From positions 1,142,199-1,206,198 of the forward strand of contig CAXAMN010004224.1 of the NCBI GenBank assembly GCA_963970005.1: a stretch of 64,000 nucleotides of DNA, read 5' to 3'. Below the pieces are notes generated by a model. That model was given only the letters and a program-made list of their open reading frames with translations, was not told the DNA's origin and did no database searches. The position numbers and the translations under genes were made by a program. Every line of letters begins with the position of its first letter. Position 1 is the stretch's first letter. Source of the stretch: Durusdinium trenchii. Lineage: Eukaryota > Sar > Dinophyceae > Suessiales > Symbiodiniaceae. Shown here one piece after another: positions 20,977-32,996 of this stretch.

Positions 20977-23248
20977 ACGAAGAGTGCCCTACAAGAGTGT
21001 CCCACAAGATTGTCCTACAAGAGTGTCCCACAAGAGTTTCCTACAAGAGTATCCCACAAGAGTTTCGTACAAGAGTGTCCCACAAGATTGTCCTACAGGA
21101 GTGTCCCACAAGAGTGTCCTACAAGAGTGTCCCACAAGAGTGTCCTACAAGAGTATCCCACAAGAGTTTCCTTCAAGAGTGTCCGGCAAGAGTGTCTCAC
21201 AAGAGTGTCCCACAAGAGCGTCCTACAAGAGTGTCCCAAAAGAGTGTCCCGTATGAGTGTCCCACAAGAGTGTCCCACAAGAGTGTCTCACAAGTGTGTC
21301 CCACAAGAGTGTCCGACAAGAGTGTCCCATAAGAGTGACCCACAAGAGTGTCCTACAAGAGTGTCCTGTAAGAGTGTCCCACAAGAGTGTCCTACAAGAG
21401 TGTCCCACAAGAGTGTCCTACAAGAGTGTCCCGTAAGAGTGTCCCACAAGAGTGTGCGACAAGAGTGTCCTACAGGAGTGTCCCACAAGAGTGTCCTACA
21501 AGAGTGTCCCACAAGAGTGTCCTACAAGAGTATCCGACAAGAGTTTCCTACAAGAGTGTCCCGCAAGAGAGTGTCCTACAACAGTGTCCCACACCAGTGT
21601 CCCACAAGAGTGTCCTACAAGAGTGTCTCACAAGTGTGTCCCACAAGAGTGTCCGACAAGAGTGTCCCATAAGAGTGACCCCCGAGAGTGTCCTACAAGA
21701 GTGTCCCATAAGAGTGACCCACAAGAGTGTCCTACAAGAGTGTCCCGTAAGAGTGTCCCACAAGAATGTCCTACAAGAGTGTCCCACAAGAGTGTCCTAC
21801 AAGAGTGCCCCGTAAGAGTGTCCCACAAGAGTGTCCACAAGAGTGTCCCGCAACCGTGTCCCACAAGAGTGTCTCACAAGAGTGTCCCTTAGGTCCCTTA
21901 AGAGTGTCCCAAAAGACTGTCCGAGAAGAGTGTCGGAGAAGCGTGTCCTACAAGAGTGTCCCACAAGAGTTTCCTACAAGAGTGTCCCACAAGAGTGTCC
22001 CACAAGAGTGTCCCGCAACAGGGTCCCACAAGAGTGTCCTACAAGAGTGTCCCACAAGAGTGTCCCACAAGAGTATCCCACAAGAGTTTTCTACAAGAGT
22101 GTCCCACAAGAGTGTCCCACAAGAGTGGCCTACAAGAGTGTCCCACAAGAGTGTCCCACAAGAGTGTCCCGTATGAGTGTCCCACAAGAGTGTCCCACAA
22201 GAGTGTCCCGCAACAGGGTCCCACAAGGGTGTCCCACAACAGTGTCCCACAAGAGTGTCCTACAAGAGTGTCCCACAAGAGTTTCCTACAAGAGTGCCCC
22301 ACAAGAGTGCCCCACAAGAGTGTCCTACAGGAGTGTCCCACAAGAGTGTCCTACAAGAGTGTCCCACAAGAGTGTCCTACAAGAGTATCCGACAAGAGTT
22401 TCCTACAAGAGTGTCCCGCAAGAGAGTGTCCTACAACAGTGTCCCACAACAGTGTCCCATATGAGTGTCCCACAAGAGTGTCCCACAAGAGTGTCTCACA
22501 AGTGTGTCCCACAAGAGTGTCCTACAAGAGCGTGCTACAAGAGTGTACCGTAAGAGTGTTCCACAAGAGTGTCCTACAAGAGTGTCCCACAAGAGCGTCC
22601 TACAAGAGTGTCACGTAAGAGTGTCCCACAAGAGTGTCCCACAAGAGTGTCCCGCAACAGTGTCCCACAAGAGTGTCTCACAAGAGTGTCCCTTAAGAGT
22701 GTCCCACAAGAGTGTCCCTTAAGAGTGTCCCACAAGAGTGTCCTACAAGAGTGCCCCACAAGAGTTTCCTACAAGAGTGTCCCACAAGAGTGTCCCTAAA
22801 AGAGTGCCCCGCAAGAGCTTCCCACAAGAGTGTCTCACAAGTGTGTCCCACAAGAGTGTCCCAGAAGACTGTCCCACAAGAGTGTGCCACAAGAGTGTCC
22901 CGTAAGAGTGTCCCACAAGAGTTTCCTACAAGAGTGACCCACAAGAGTGACCCACAAGAGTGTGCTACAAGAGTGTCCTACAAGAGTGTCTCACAGAGTG
23001 TCTCACAAGAGTTTCCCATAAGAGTGACCACAAGAGTGTCCTACAAGAGTGTGCGACAAGAGTGTCCCGTATGAGTGTCCCGCAAGAGTGTCCTACTAGA
23101 GTGTCCCACAAGAGTGTCCCAGAAGACTGTCCCACAAGAGTGTCCCACAAGAGTGTGCCACAAGAGTGTCCCGGAAGAGTGTCCCACAAGAGTGTCCTAC
23201 AAGAGTGACCCACAAGAGTGTCCCACAAGAGTGTCCCAAAAGAGTGTC
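20977..23248 (+). repeat. 13-bp satellite array 3
   Basis: This is the longest array, about 174 copies. It contains longer-range duplications: the series from about 21380 to 21580 recurs almost exactly around 22260-22450, including a shortened CCGCAAGAGAGTGTCC spot. Local interruptions such as CCCTTAGGTCCCTTAAG occur near 21890. Confidence 0.95.
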
Positions 23249-23302
23249 ATTTGTAGCTTTTCGAACGTGTTTGCATTCGGGTTCGTGGGCTCTATCTTGT
23301 TT
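23249..23302 (+). repeat. conserved satellite tail, copy 3
   Basis: GTCATTTGTAGCTTTTCGAACGTGTTTGCATTCGGGTTCGTGGGCTCTATCTTG. It is about 10 bases shorter at its start than the other two. Unique sequence follows, so it ends the repeat region. Confidence 0.85.
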
Positions 23303-26300
23303 TTTGTTTTTTCAACTGGGGTTTAGAATTGTGTTTGATATATTTTTGTTTATGTATATACATATATGTATTTTGTCATGATGGTGTTTTCAGAATTTTT
23401 TTTTGAGAACTGATCGCGAAATCATGTCCGATCCTTTAGGTTGGCGCGTTTTCTTCGTTCTCGCCGGGTGAGATGTTGCCATCGCAACCACTTGAGCAAA
23501 GGAGAGAGGAAGGAAGGTGATCAGCATGTCTTTTATGTCGACGTTGGATTAGTCAACCCCCTCTCCCCTTCAAGGTCAACAAGGTTAGGTTAGATATTGA
23601 TATTGCTATTATATAGGATTCTGTGTGAACCTTCAGACTTTAAGGGACACTTAAAGAATTTAAGCTAGGGAGATTTTAGGAAGATTGCTTGGGAAAACAT
23701 TTGCAGCTGCAAGCTTAGATTGCAGTTTTAAACAATGATATTGTTTCAAGTTCTGGGGGCAGATGGGCTTGATTGATATGGGGAGGTTGGTTAATCCTTG
23801 GTTGACATTGCAGTCAGTCTTTCTCTTTTCGAGGAACCAAAAGGAGACCCACATGAGAAAAACAAACACGCTCGAGGGGCGTACCACCCAAGGGGACGAG
23901 AAAAGCACCAGATCCGTTGGAATCTGCATCCCCAGGATGCAGATTTGGTCTTCGCGCCACCTCTCCTCCTACTTCAGCCTTCGTGCCCAGCGAGATCAGG
24001 CGGGTCACGGTTCGCCGTCCGCCGTTGGCGGTGCGTTTCAGTGTCGCGCGAACGTCAGGGGTTTCCCAGCGTTGAACTCCGAAAGGTCGGGAGCCGGCAA
24101 AAAAATGAACGCCCCCAGCAATCCAGACAGATCTTCAATGGTTGTGATTGGAGTTGTTCCCCAGTTTTTCCCAATGTTTAATGAGTTTTGGACAACCTGT
24201 CGTGAGTCGAATGTGTGTGCACAGACGCCCAGCTGGATGGATGAAGAGGTGGATCGGAACCTGGTGAAGCACTCACCCAGATAAAAATGAATAACCTATA
24301 ACCGTTTTTTTGGGGGGGCATTGAATCAATGCCATTGATTTCTGGTTGGTGACCTTTCTATTTTTCCAGAGTCACTTCAACATCCACGATAGAGAGGTGA
24401 AGTTCCTGGACGTTTCTCCAAGTCCGAAGTCTCAAAGTTTTTGATCCGTCAGAGGTTTCTTCCACTAAGACGGCTTCAGCATATATGCCAGCACCAAAGT
24501 ACATAGGAAAAGGGGTGTCCATAAACCTACCTTTCTGTCATGCTGGTGATCATTTTGCCAGCCCAGTTGATCCATCTTGATCCCAAAAACAAGATGATGT
24601 GATCAGTGCCTGCACCGTGTTTTCTAGTACTGTAGAGCAAGAAATGGGGCATGGTTTGACAGGTACATACCGGGGCTTTGATTTAAACAACTGGTATCTT
24701 CTCATGGTACAAAAGAGGACTTAGCCGCTCTCCGCTTGCTATCCGACCTCTATCCACATCCGTCAGAGACCGGACGTCTATCCGCTCTCGCGTACCGCAG
24801 TTTTGGCTCGTGAGGACCCCAAGTCTCTCAACCCGACTCCTGATGGCGTTAAGTCTTGGGATGAGGACCAGTTTCGTGGCTTGTGGTTTACTCCTCGTGA
24901 GGCTCCGCGTGGTTTCGGGCTGTTTAGCAGACGGCGTGCCTGTGGCGGAGCGTCGCTTGGACTGTTTCAGTTGGATGGTTGAAGGTGGGTGGTGTGGCTC
25001 GTCCCATCCAGGGGCCGTGGATGTGACTGTCGGGCACCCCTAAATCCTCCGTTCGTTCGGCACCCCTTTGTGACTGCTGGAATCTGCTGGATCGTTCTTG
25101 TTTTTTTCATGGGTCCTTTTGGGTCATCTGGACGGCTCCGGGTTCTTGCCGGGCTTGGGACCGAGGATGTTGGTCGGCACCTCGGTCCGGGCAGATCTGA
25201 GGAGGTGCTTGAGTATCATGATGTATCATGATAAGTAGGGTGTAGCCCACCATCCATCATCCACTGGTCATGGGATATACCCAACATAGATACGAGTATC
25301 ATTCTATTCACCACCGTCGTAAGGTGGGCGCCGCGCACCCGCGCACCGCCGAACCCGGGAGCCGCCTGAACCAGGCGGTGGCAGAGCCCACCGGCGGTCT
25401 CCTGGCCCCATTCCGCGGTGTCCGTGTCATCTGTCCAGTCCACCTCAACCGGTCCCTGCCGTGGCCTGAAACGAGCCCCACACGCCTGTGTTAGCCGAGA
25501 AAACATCCCCAGACCATCCATGGAACTGACATATTTATCCAGTCCTTAAGACATGTTAAAATCACTCCAATGTATCCTGCACGTGATATGGCCCTAGGGC
25601 CCTAGGGTTCCAAGTACCTTCGCAGAAGGCGAGGACGGAGACGATTTATGTAGGCCTGGAGGCTGGAGGGCCCAACCAAGTACATTCTGAGAAGGTATGG
25701 GGATCCCTAGGGTAGGTATAAGTATAGGTTGGGTCTATCCGTTCTTACCAGTAAGAGTCAGTAAAGAAGCAAATCACTATTGAACAAGGCCTGCAACTGA
25801 ACCATCATCATCCACTGTTACAGGTATTAGGATAGACCCAATATTATAGGATTGTATAGGCAAATATTCAATTATGGCCCTCAATCCGACTCGGTCTTTC
25901 ATTTCATGGTCTTTCTAGTTCCACAGGTTGATGACTGGAGGGAACACTCACAGATTGTCCACCATCTTTCGCAGAGTCCATTTCTTTCGCATAGACGACA
26001 CCGCCTGAAGTCCCATTCCAGGTGCATACATCAAGAACAATCAGGGCTCTGCATCTTGTCTGTGAAGCTGCCAGGGCTCTACATGCGACAGACATGGCGG
26101 TCTGTGTGTCCCGGGTGCCATGACCACCTGGGCGGTCGACCTACCGAGTGTGGGGCTGGTGCCATGACCCACAGGCTGAGGACCCAGAGAGGCCCCATGG
26201 GTTCCAACGTGACCGCGTGACCGGGTGGATCAATGCCGTCCGCCATGGAAGACCTGAGCCGCTCTAAAAACCTGCCTTTACATCTTAAGTGAGGACCTTG

Positions 26301-29300
26301 TCAAGGAAAGTGATACGACATAGGGAGTGACTCCAGGTTTTTAGAGTGGCTCACCTGAGAGTTTGGGAAGTCCGAAGTCGACACATCTTCGGACCTGACT
26401 GGTGCGACCTCGCAAGGAAGGAGCGACGTCACCACGCCCGAATCGGCCAGGTTTCTGCCCTCCAGCCCGGAGAGAGTCGCACTTTTATAAGCGGGTGTGG
26501 AGGGACTGTCGGCAGCCAGCACATAGCTGCAATGCGAGATGACCTTGTATACAAACAGGAACCAACAGGAACTTAAGTACGAACGGGTTCCACTCCAGGT
26601 CGGTTCATCCATCGATTCACCATCCGGACTCATTCCCGGATACGCCAAACGCCTTCCGCCGAATCGGCAACCCTGAGGACATATCCATCGGTATCTTGGA
26701 GGGTGCTTGGCCCTCTGCAGCGTTGTTGAGCGAGATGTTGAGGCTCTTGATCGGTGAGGCCTTGGGAGACTTGGACAGAGAGACTCATGACATGGGCGAT
26801 GGAAGGCGGAGAACACAGCATGGCACAGCACAGGTCACCCAGCGCAGGTGACCCTGAGTTTTGTTTTTCTCGCCCATGATGATCTGAGCGGGTTCCTCCA
26901 TCCAGGGTTTTGCAGGGTCGCTTGACATGCCGAGCTCATTGGCTCCTTGAAGCCTTAAGAGGATGATGGATGTCGTGTTGCCTCCTGAGAAGCACAGATC
27001 TACTTCCGTGGTTCAATGGTCACCTCGATCGACTAGATTCAAGCATCATATGTCAGTTGGTTGTTTAAAAAAATGGTGCGTCTTTGTTGGTCCCCCGAAG
27101 CGCTGAAGATCCCAGACCTTCCACTTCGCCCAGATTTTGACCTTCCACTTCTGTGTGTAGGGGCATTTAAAGGATATGGTTTCGATTTGTTTCGACCTAT
27201 CGGATATATCGTATCATTGGTTTCTACCAGTTTGCATCTACAGTGGGGTGGGGGAACGACCTGTTTCTTTCTCCAGAATTTGCTCTGTAGATCTGGTAGC
27301 ATGAACTTTGGCCCGCCAAGTTCGAAGGTGATTGGTTGAAACAACTTCACTCAGTGATATGCGAAGGATTGCGAAGGATTCCTCTCCCTAAAAACCCCAG
27401 GCATCCGCATGCCATCTGCATGCGGATGCCTCGCATGGTTCATTTCTTTTGTGACGTCACAACCTGGCGCTTCGATGGGCCCGGTGCCGGGCGTATAGGG
27501 CCGGGCGCTTGGTTTTTGCGCCACAATCAGGATACCATGTACATATACATGATGAGTGACTCGGTCTTTAAGACTATGAAGTCGGGCGAGATGCTTTTTT
27601 TCGCGGCATATACGTCGGTGAAGTGAGTCCTTCAAAGAGCTTCTTCTTCAAGTCGGCCGTCTAAAAAGAACAGTTGCTAGTACTCTTACTCTTCGCACGA
27701 TATGTTGCTCGCCTGCATGGAGTGCCAACATCTTGAGGTGCGTTCACACCTAATTACCAGTACTATAATGGTCCAGTTTTCAGGAAGGACCCAAGGATGG
27801 GCATCCAACTCGAAAGTCAGTGCAAAACATCCCAACGGTATCTTTCTTGTCATCCTGAGTTTGTTCATTTGTTTGTTCACTCATTCATCCGTTCCTCTGG
27901 TCGTTTTGAAGAGGAAACTGCATCCTCATCGTCGACCATCTCGCAGAAAATTGGGTCGACCGATACATGGAGAACTCCTGGGCCAATCCATGTGATTTTG
28001 GCTCGACCACCTCTGAACACCCGGCGCCGTGGAGGGGTTCGTCACCGAACCGGCAGGAACCCCGTCCAACCCCTCCAAGTGGGGCACCCCTGGCACCATG
28101 GGATTCCAGTCCAGCCAGTCGTGAAGGTTTGTGCAAAAAGTACAACGTTTCGTGAGTTTGACAACTGGCAGAACTTTGAAGTCTGACAGTTTCTGACCCA
28201 GAATTGGTCTATCGACCTACGTGAAGGTCGAACATTGAACCTGCAGTTTAGAGCAAATTGAACTCGCCCAGCTGCCCAAACGTAGCTGGGACATGCTGGG
28301 ACCAGCCGGACCTGACAAGTCGGCACCGCTGATACGGCTAAGAAGTCCAGCAAAGTAGCTTACTGGTAGATCTTTCTCTGAGTGGAAATCATGATCATGA
28401 TCATCATGCTTCATCCTCAACGCGGTCTGGGGTCTCAAATCCTTTGGTCCCTCAAATGAGGGCTGTTTGGAGCGTCTAGAACGACCACATCCATTGTACA
28501 GGAACGATTACAGAGAGAGAGAGAGAGGGAGGCCAGGACCATTGAAATCGCAGCTCGGTCCTTTAGAGTTGCACCATGGCCAGCACCCTCCCAGCGCACC
28601 CAAAATCACATCACTGCCACGAAGCTCCGTGAAACTTCTCGGACCGCTTCCTCTCAGCCGCTGAAACTGCGAGGATTCGGTGCTGCTGCACTTGCAGAGG
28701 ATCCCCACCTCTAAGAAGATCTTAAGCGCCTTCCAGCGGATCTCACAAGAGTTTCTCCAGTGCTTTGGCGCATACCGATGAGGATGTGTTTTTGATGTTT
28801 TTTGCCCACTGACAAAAGACGCTACTAGTAACAGTGTTGGTTGAAGGTGCGCGTCGCGGGGCGGAGGAAGATGAAGAGGGACTGGGCAAAAAGCAGCTTA
28901 AGAAAGTGTTTTTTTCAAGTGAAGGGTTGCTAAGAGAGTGTTCTTTTCAGATGTTTTATGTTGCTAAATGGTGCTAAAGGCTGTTCTTTTGTTCTTGGAA
29001 ATAGGGTTGGCCTTGCAAAGTTGTGATGTTCAAAAGCAAATTTCCTGACGAACGAATTGATCCAAGATAGCGAACGTCCAGACGAACGAAATGATCCAAG
29101 ATCATCCGCTGTTGACGCACCCATGCACGGGTTTTACGGTGAAAAAGAGGCCTTTGCAACGCCCTACTTAGTCTTGGTGAGGACTAATTGCTAGCATGTA
29201 GGTCAATTGCAGTTGTCTTGTACCAGTGGGACTACTGCGTCAATAACACCAACAAAAGGCCTTGATAGCTCGTCAAAAAATCCACTGTTGCAGGGAGTAA

Positions 29301-30374
29301 TGCCCAATCTGCTTTACAAATATACTGGTTTCAAATCATTCGGTCTTGGGTCGTGCCATGTTGTGCCGGTTCTTCGCAAAGATTCCCTCTCAGGAACGTC
29401 ACAGATGAAGTCTTCGAAGAGGTGCTTTCAGCTGTGAGTTGCTATGACGTGCAACATGTGATGCAATCCTTGAACTTCCTGTCGCAGGAATTCCAGGCAA
29501 GGCACCAAAAACAATCCAAGTGTTGCATGAGTTCCCAGAATGAACACCGTGAACAACTGCGCAGCGTTGAACTTGTTGCTTTATCACCTCCGCACCTAGT
29601 CTTTGGTTTATAGTGGAGCAGAGAGGACGTCTTTTACTTTTTCGACGGTCGCTTTCGGCCTCGGACCGATACACGAACAGCACTTCGAGAGGGTTTGTCT
29701 TGTGCTTATCGATCGAAACAAACGATGTGTGATGTGTGACCTTCCACAAGTGCCATGTTGAACATGGTAAACCTCCTTGGCCGCTTCGGATTTGCCACGT
29801 CGTCCCCGAATTCTTGAACCTGTGACTTCTCGCCTGCATGTTTTGTTTCGGCTGAGACAAAGACGTCGACAGGTGGATCTCGGTCAAGGGAAGCTCCAGA
29901 TTCGGGTGACCAACGCCTCCATGGACAGCCTGGCCCATCGCAAGATCTCAGCGAAATCGACGACCAAAGCAAGCGGCTAGGCAGAACCCCAGGTCGACCC
30001 TTCCAGTGGGAGGAGAGTGGGAAGGTCAAGTAGGTTGTCATGTACGATTTGGGGGGCAACGGAGTGGAGAGAAAAGAGATCCTGGACATTCCTGGACCAA
30101 GAAGCTAACCAAGATCCTCCTATAACCTAACCAAGAACTCACCCCAGATCCTGAACCTAAGCAAGATCTTTAAAGATCCAACCCAAGAAGCACGAAATAG
30201 ATTGTTGATGCGAAGTGGAGGATGATTTTGGCCCTTAGCAATGTGAGGGTGCCTTTAATTTCAATCAAGGGACGGTAGAAGCTTTGAGACATTTTTAGCA
30301 GCGTGAGTGACCGGGTGAGTAATTTGGCCCAAATCGGGGTTCGCGGAAGGACTTTAGCAATAGCTGCAGGGGTT
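23303..30374. other. gene-poor stretch before the retrotransposon
   Basis: No reading frame here is convincing. Plus-strand frames at 23763-24284 and 29353-29613 are open but resemble nothing I know. A GA microsatellite lies at 28512-28528. A repeat related to those near 45850 and 62470 lies at 25595-25735. The 200 bases just left of the LTR are open on the minus strand with a protein-like composition, but support is weak. Confidence 0.5.
25595..25735 (+). repeat. dispersed repeat with GGATCCCTAGGG, copy 1
   Basis: It shares the order GAGGACGGAG, TATGTAGG, GAGAAGGTA (or GAGAAAGTA) and GGATCCCTAGGG, then an AT-rich segment, with 45850-45975. Parts recur at 62455-62560. A short palindromic GGGCCCTAGGGCCC lies at its left edge. 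Confidence 0.5.
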
Positions 30375-30379
30375 GATTC
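30375..30379 (+). repeat. target-site duplication, left (GATTC)
   Basis: GATTC directly before the 5' LTR is repeated directly after the 3' LTR at 38995-38999. Five bases is the usual copia duplication length. The rebuilt empty site is GGGTTGATTCAACCC, a near-perfect palindrome. Confidence 0.85.
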
Positions 30380-30541
30380 TGCCGGTACATGAAATCGAGA
30401 AGTGTACCTAGCTATAGAAGTTTGAAGAAGGTGCACATGTTGAGAAGTGTACCAAGTTGTTCGATGTGCAACGCACAAATCGAGAAGTGAATGACTGGAG
30501 CCTTTTTTTGTCCGAGAAAAGGTGCCTTTCGAGCACACGCG
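30380..30541 (+). repeat. 5' LTR
   Basis: 162 bp, beginning TGCCGGTACATG and ending GAGCACACGCG. It is identical to 38833-38994. It is short for an LTR and has no clear TATA box. The dinoflagellate promoter signal within it is unknown. Confidence 0.95.
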
Positions 30542-30556
30542 GGTTATGAGCCCAAC
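30542..30556 (+). promoter_or_regulatory. primer-binding site, half-tRNA-Met type
   Basis: GGTTATGAGCCCAAC directly follows the LTR. Its reverse complement contains GGGCTCATAACC, the anticodon stem-loop of tRNA-Met with the CAU anticodon, not the CCA end of a tRNA. Drosophila copia is known to prime from such an internal tRNA-iMet half molecule, so this element probably does the same. Confidence 0.75.
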
Positions 30557-30618
30557 TGTTTCCGGACGGCCGTAAGTCCACCTGTGATCGCTACGTCAGC
30601 GACGCAGTGCTGGTCCCC

Positions 30619-32188
30619 ATGTCGCGGGCAGCTGGCGGCGCGAAAGCGGTGAAGGCCGCGAAGGCCTTGGGCGGCACCGAGTCGCCGGAAGGCGCCTCTT
30701 CGATGGAGAGCGCAAAAGAAGACTCGGGAGTGCTGGCCTTGGAGGACATCGGCCCGAGCGAAGGAGCGCTGGTGGCGGCCTCTCGTGATCTATGTCCTCT
30801 AGGACCTCCGACTTCGTATGGCCCTCAGAGGAGGGAAGAAGGCCGAAAGAGGGATGGAAAAGGTCAAGGTTCGACCCAGCAGACGGTCCAGGTGAACCCC
30901 TTTTGGTCAGAGAGGATCCAAGGGGAAGCGCTGCTGAGGGCGATGAGGCCGGCATCACTGGGACCCACGGAGGAGACTGGTGCGGCTAGCCGGGTGGAGC
31001 CTGATGATGGCGGCCAGGGGACCTTCGTGGATGTGCAGGAGGTGCTCAAGGCTGTCCTCTCGCAGAATGCCGCCTTGAAGAAAGAGTTGATTGAGTTGAA
31101 GAAGAAGGTGGAAGCCAGAGACTTGAAGGAGGTGAAGGATCAGAAGCCTAAACCACCGTCGAGTACACCACCACCTTCACCTCCGAAGGGGCCACCGCCG
31201 AAGACTCCGGATCGGACTTTCGAGAGTCAGGCATGGGTCGACCTCGGGAAGATGCCGGAGTTCCCAAGCGGTATGGTGCCAATGACACCGGGTCCGCGAG
31301 GAGAAGACTGGGCGCTATGGCCTGCTCAAGATCAGCGTTCGGGAGTACCTCAAGTGCCAGGTTCTTGGGAAGTTCATGGCAGAGGGCAACAACCTGGAGG
31401 TCGACGGCCAGGTGATCCAGGAGATTGTCATCTACCCGAGGCATCGCAGAGCAGAGCTCACCAGGCGAGCTCGCCCCTGGAGCAGGCAGCACATACAGTA
31501 CTGCGACAGTTGGGACAGGGCTCAGGAGATGGCACGTCGTGGATGGGAGAGAACATCAGGACGGTGGACCTGCCGCCCTTAGCCGACCTCAAGGAGGGTG
31601 ACTTGGGAAGCCTAATCCTGGGGGATTGGATCCAGTTGGTCACTCCGACCATGAAAGACCTTTCGACCAACAGCTGGATGTGGTGGGAGGAGGTCATGAG
31701 GTCAGCGGTGGAGGCGTACCAAGAATGGTTGAAGGCTGAACCGGTCCAGAAGCTCTACGTGCGACCTCGAGCACTTTTGGAGCGCCCGGGTGGATGGTCG
31801 AGGCTGGAGCAGCGGGGTCAACTGATGCTGCTGAATGCGGTGCCCTCGAGCGTGAGGTCAGAGATTCTGGCGAGCCGGACTACGAGCTCTACAGAGGTGA
31901 TGTTCGCACTTTTCCGTCGATACCAACCAGGTGGGCTGGCTGAGAGGTCCAGACTCCTAAGGTCGTTGGTGGATCTCAAGACGCCTGGAAGTGTCTCGGA
32001 GCTGCTGGAAACGCTGAGGGGATGGAGACGCAGCCTCCGGAGGGCGCAGGAATTGGACATCACCACTCCAGATGCCACTTTGCTGCTCGGCGCCGTGGAT
32101 CGTATGTCAACACCTGTGGTGAAGGCTTCAAGCCAGGCAGCTTTTCGGGTGAGTTCTACCAGGGCGACCCTTGGGGTGGATGTGACAC
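30619..32188 (+). CDS. Gag, capsid region, frame-broken
   Basis: The first ATG is at 30619. The frame is Ala/Glu/Pro-rich at first, with a helix suited to a coiled coil at about 31066-31140 (L-K-K-E-L-I-E-L-K-K-K-V-E), then proline-rich. The frame moves to +1 between about 31320 and 31455, where the coherent reading is E-Y-L-K-C-Q-V-L-G-K-F-M. It returns to a helical capsid-like region at 31600-32130 (W-I-Q-L-V, then L-N-A-V-P, F-R-R-Y-Q-P-G). This matches the copia-type Gag core, which packages element RNA in virus-like particles. At about 32188 the coherent reading changes frame again into the zinc-finger part. Confidence 0.75.
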
Positions 32189-32806
32189 TCAGTCCTGGGC
32201 TTTGCCGACGCGTTGCTGGCGGAGGCTGAGACGTTGGCATTCGGAGAGACGGCCCCCTGTGAGGAGCCAGCGAAAGCACCATCGACGGTGAAGGTCAAGG
32301 CGTTGGCGACTACGTGGGAGGAAAAGACCGACAAGGGTGCCATCAACAAGGGGAAGAATGACATCGGCGAGAAGGTCTGCCGTTTTTGGGGGACGGAAGA
32401 AGGATGTCGACGTGGACAAGAGTGCAAGTTCAAGCACGATTGGACGGGCTTGGAGAAGAAGGGAAGGTGCTTTGGGTGTTCGGCTCAGGGACACTCGAAG
32501 AAGGACTGCCCGGCCGGGAAGACGAAAGGTGGGTCGCCTGAGAAACCGGGAATCAAGTCGGTGAAGGAGAAGTTCCCACAGGCTTCATCGAAGACGGAGG
32601 GCACCGAGTCCGTGGCGAAGGTTGGGGGGAGCGAGACCGCTGAGGTGATAGCCCCCAGTGAAGGTGATCGAGGAGCTGGGACAACTAGTGATGTCAAGGA
32701 TCTTCTGAGTGAAGCTACCACGCTCCTGAAGAGCCTGCGACCGGCCCCGTCGGTCAAAGCGATCAGGCTGAGCAGCCTGGAAGTTCGTGAAGGAGGACGA
32801 GCCCTA
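32189..32806 (+). CDS. Gag nucleocapsid with CCCH and CCHC zinc fingers
   Basis: In the second frame the protein shows C-x8-C-x5-C-x3-H at about 32377-32436 (C-R-F-W-G ... C-R-R-G-Q-E-C-K-F-K-H), a CCCH finger. About ten residues later comes a retroviral-type zinc knuckle C-F-G-C-S-A-Q-G-H-S-K-K-D-C at 32470-32511. Both motifs bind RNA in their families. The knuckle is usual for Gag and the CCCH finger is less common. A Glu/Ser/Thr-rich spacer leads to the protease, where another frame change is needed near 32803. Confidence 0.8.
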
Positions 32807-32996
32807 TACTAGATGGTGGAGCGACCCACTGTTTGAGGAAGGCTGCAAGTGAGGAAGAATGGATGAGAGCTCAGGAGGTCAATGTGGAGCTAGCAGCGGG
32901 GACAGCTGTCTTGAGGCTGCTACCATGGACGAAGACTCTCTTGACCAAGGAGGAAGTTCAGATGATTGCGCCGCTGGGAGTGCTGATTTCCCTATA
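32807..32996 (+). CDS. retrotransposon aspartic protease
   Basis: In frame 1 the sequence reads I-L-D-G-G-A-T-H-C-L-R at 32806-32838. This corresponds to the D-[ST]-G-A-[ST]-H active site of copia proteases, with Gly in place of Ser/Thr. It is followed by V-E-L-A-A-G-T-A and a hydrophobic A-P-L-G-V-L-I. The domain dimerises and cleaves the polyprotein. The frame ends at a TAA (32996-32998). The methyltransferase-like part continues one frame over. Confidence 0.75.

Noticed and set aside
15497-23208. Many long open frames on both strands (up to about 270 codons)
   Set aside because: They are produced by the 13-bp satellite, which reads the same peptide in all frames. There is no independent sign of a gene.
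15296-23248. CRISPR-like appearance of short regular repeats
   Set aside because: Repeats are contiguous 13-mers without spacers, in a eukaryotic context.
24781-24815. Second spliced-leader-like sequence (CGTACCGCAGTTTTGGCTCGTGAGG)
   Set aside because: It needs several mismatches and an insertion relative to the leader, with the CCATTTTGG core broken. Too weak to call.
30170-30374. Minus-strand protein-like stretch interrupted by the retrotransposon
   Set aside because: Composition is suggestive, but there is no continuation on the far side of the insertion after removing the element, so a disrupted host gene cannot be claimed.
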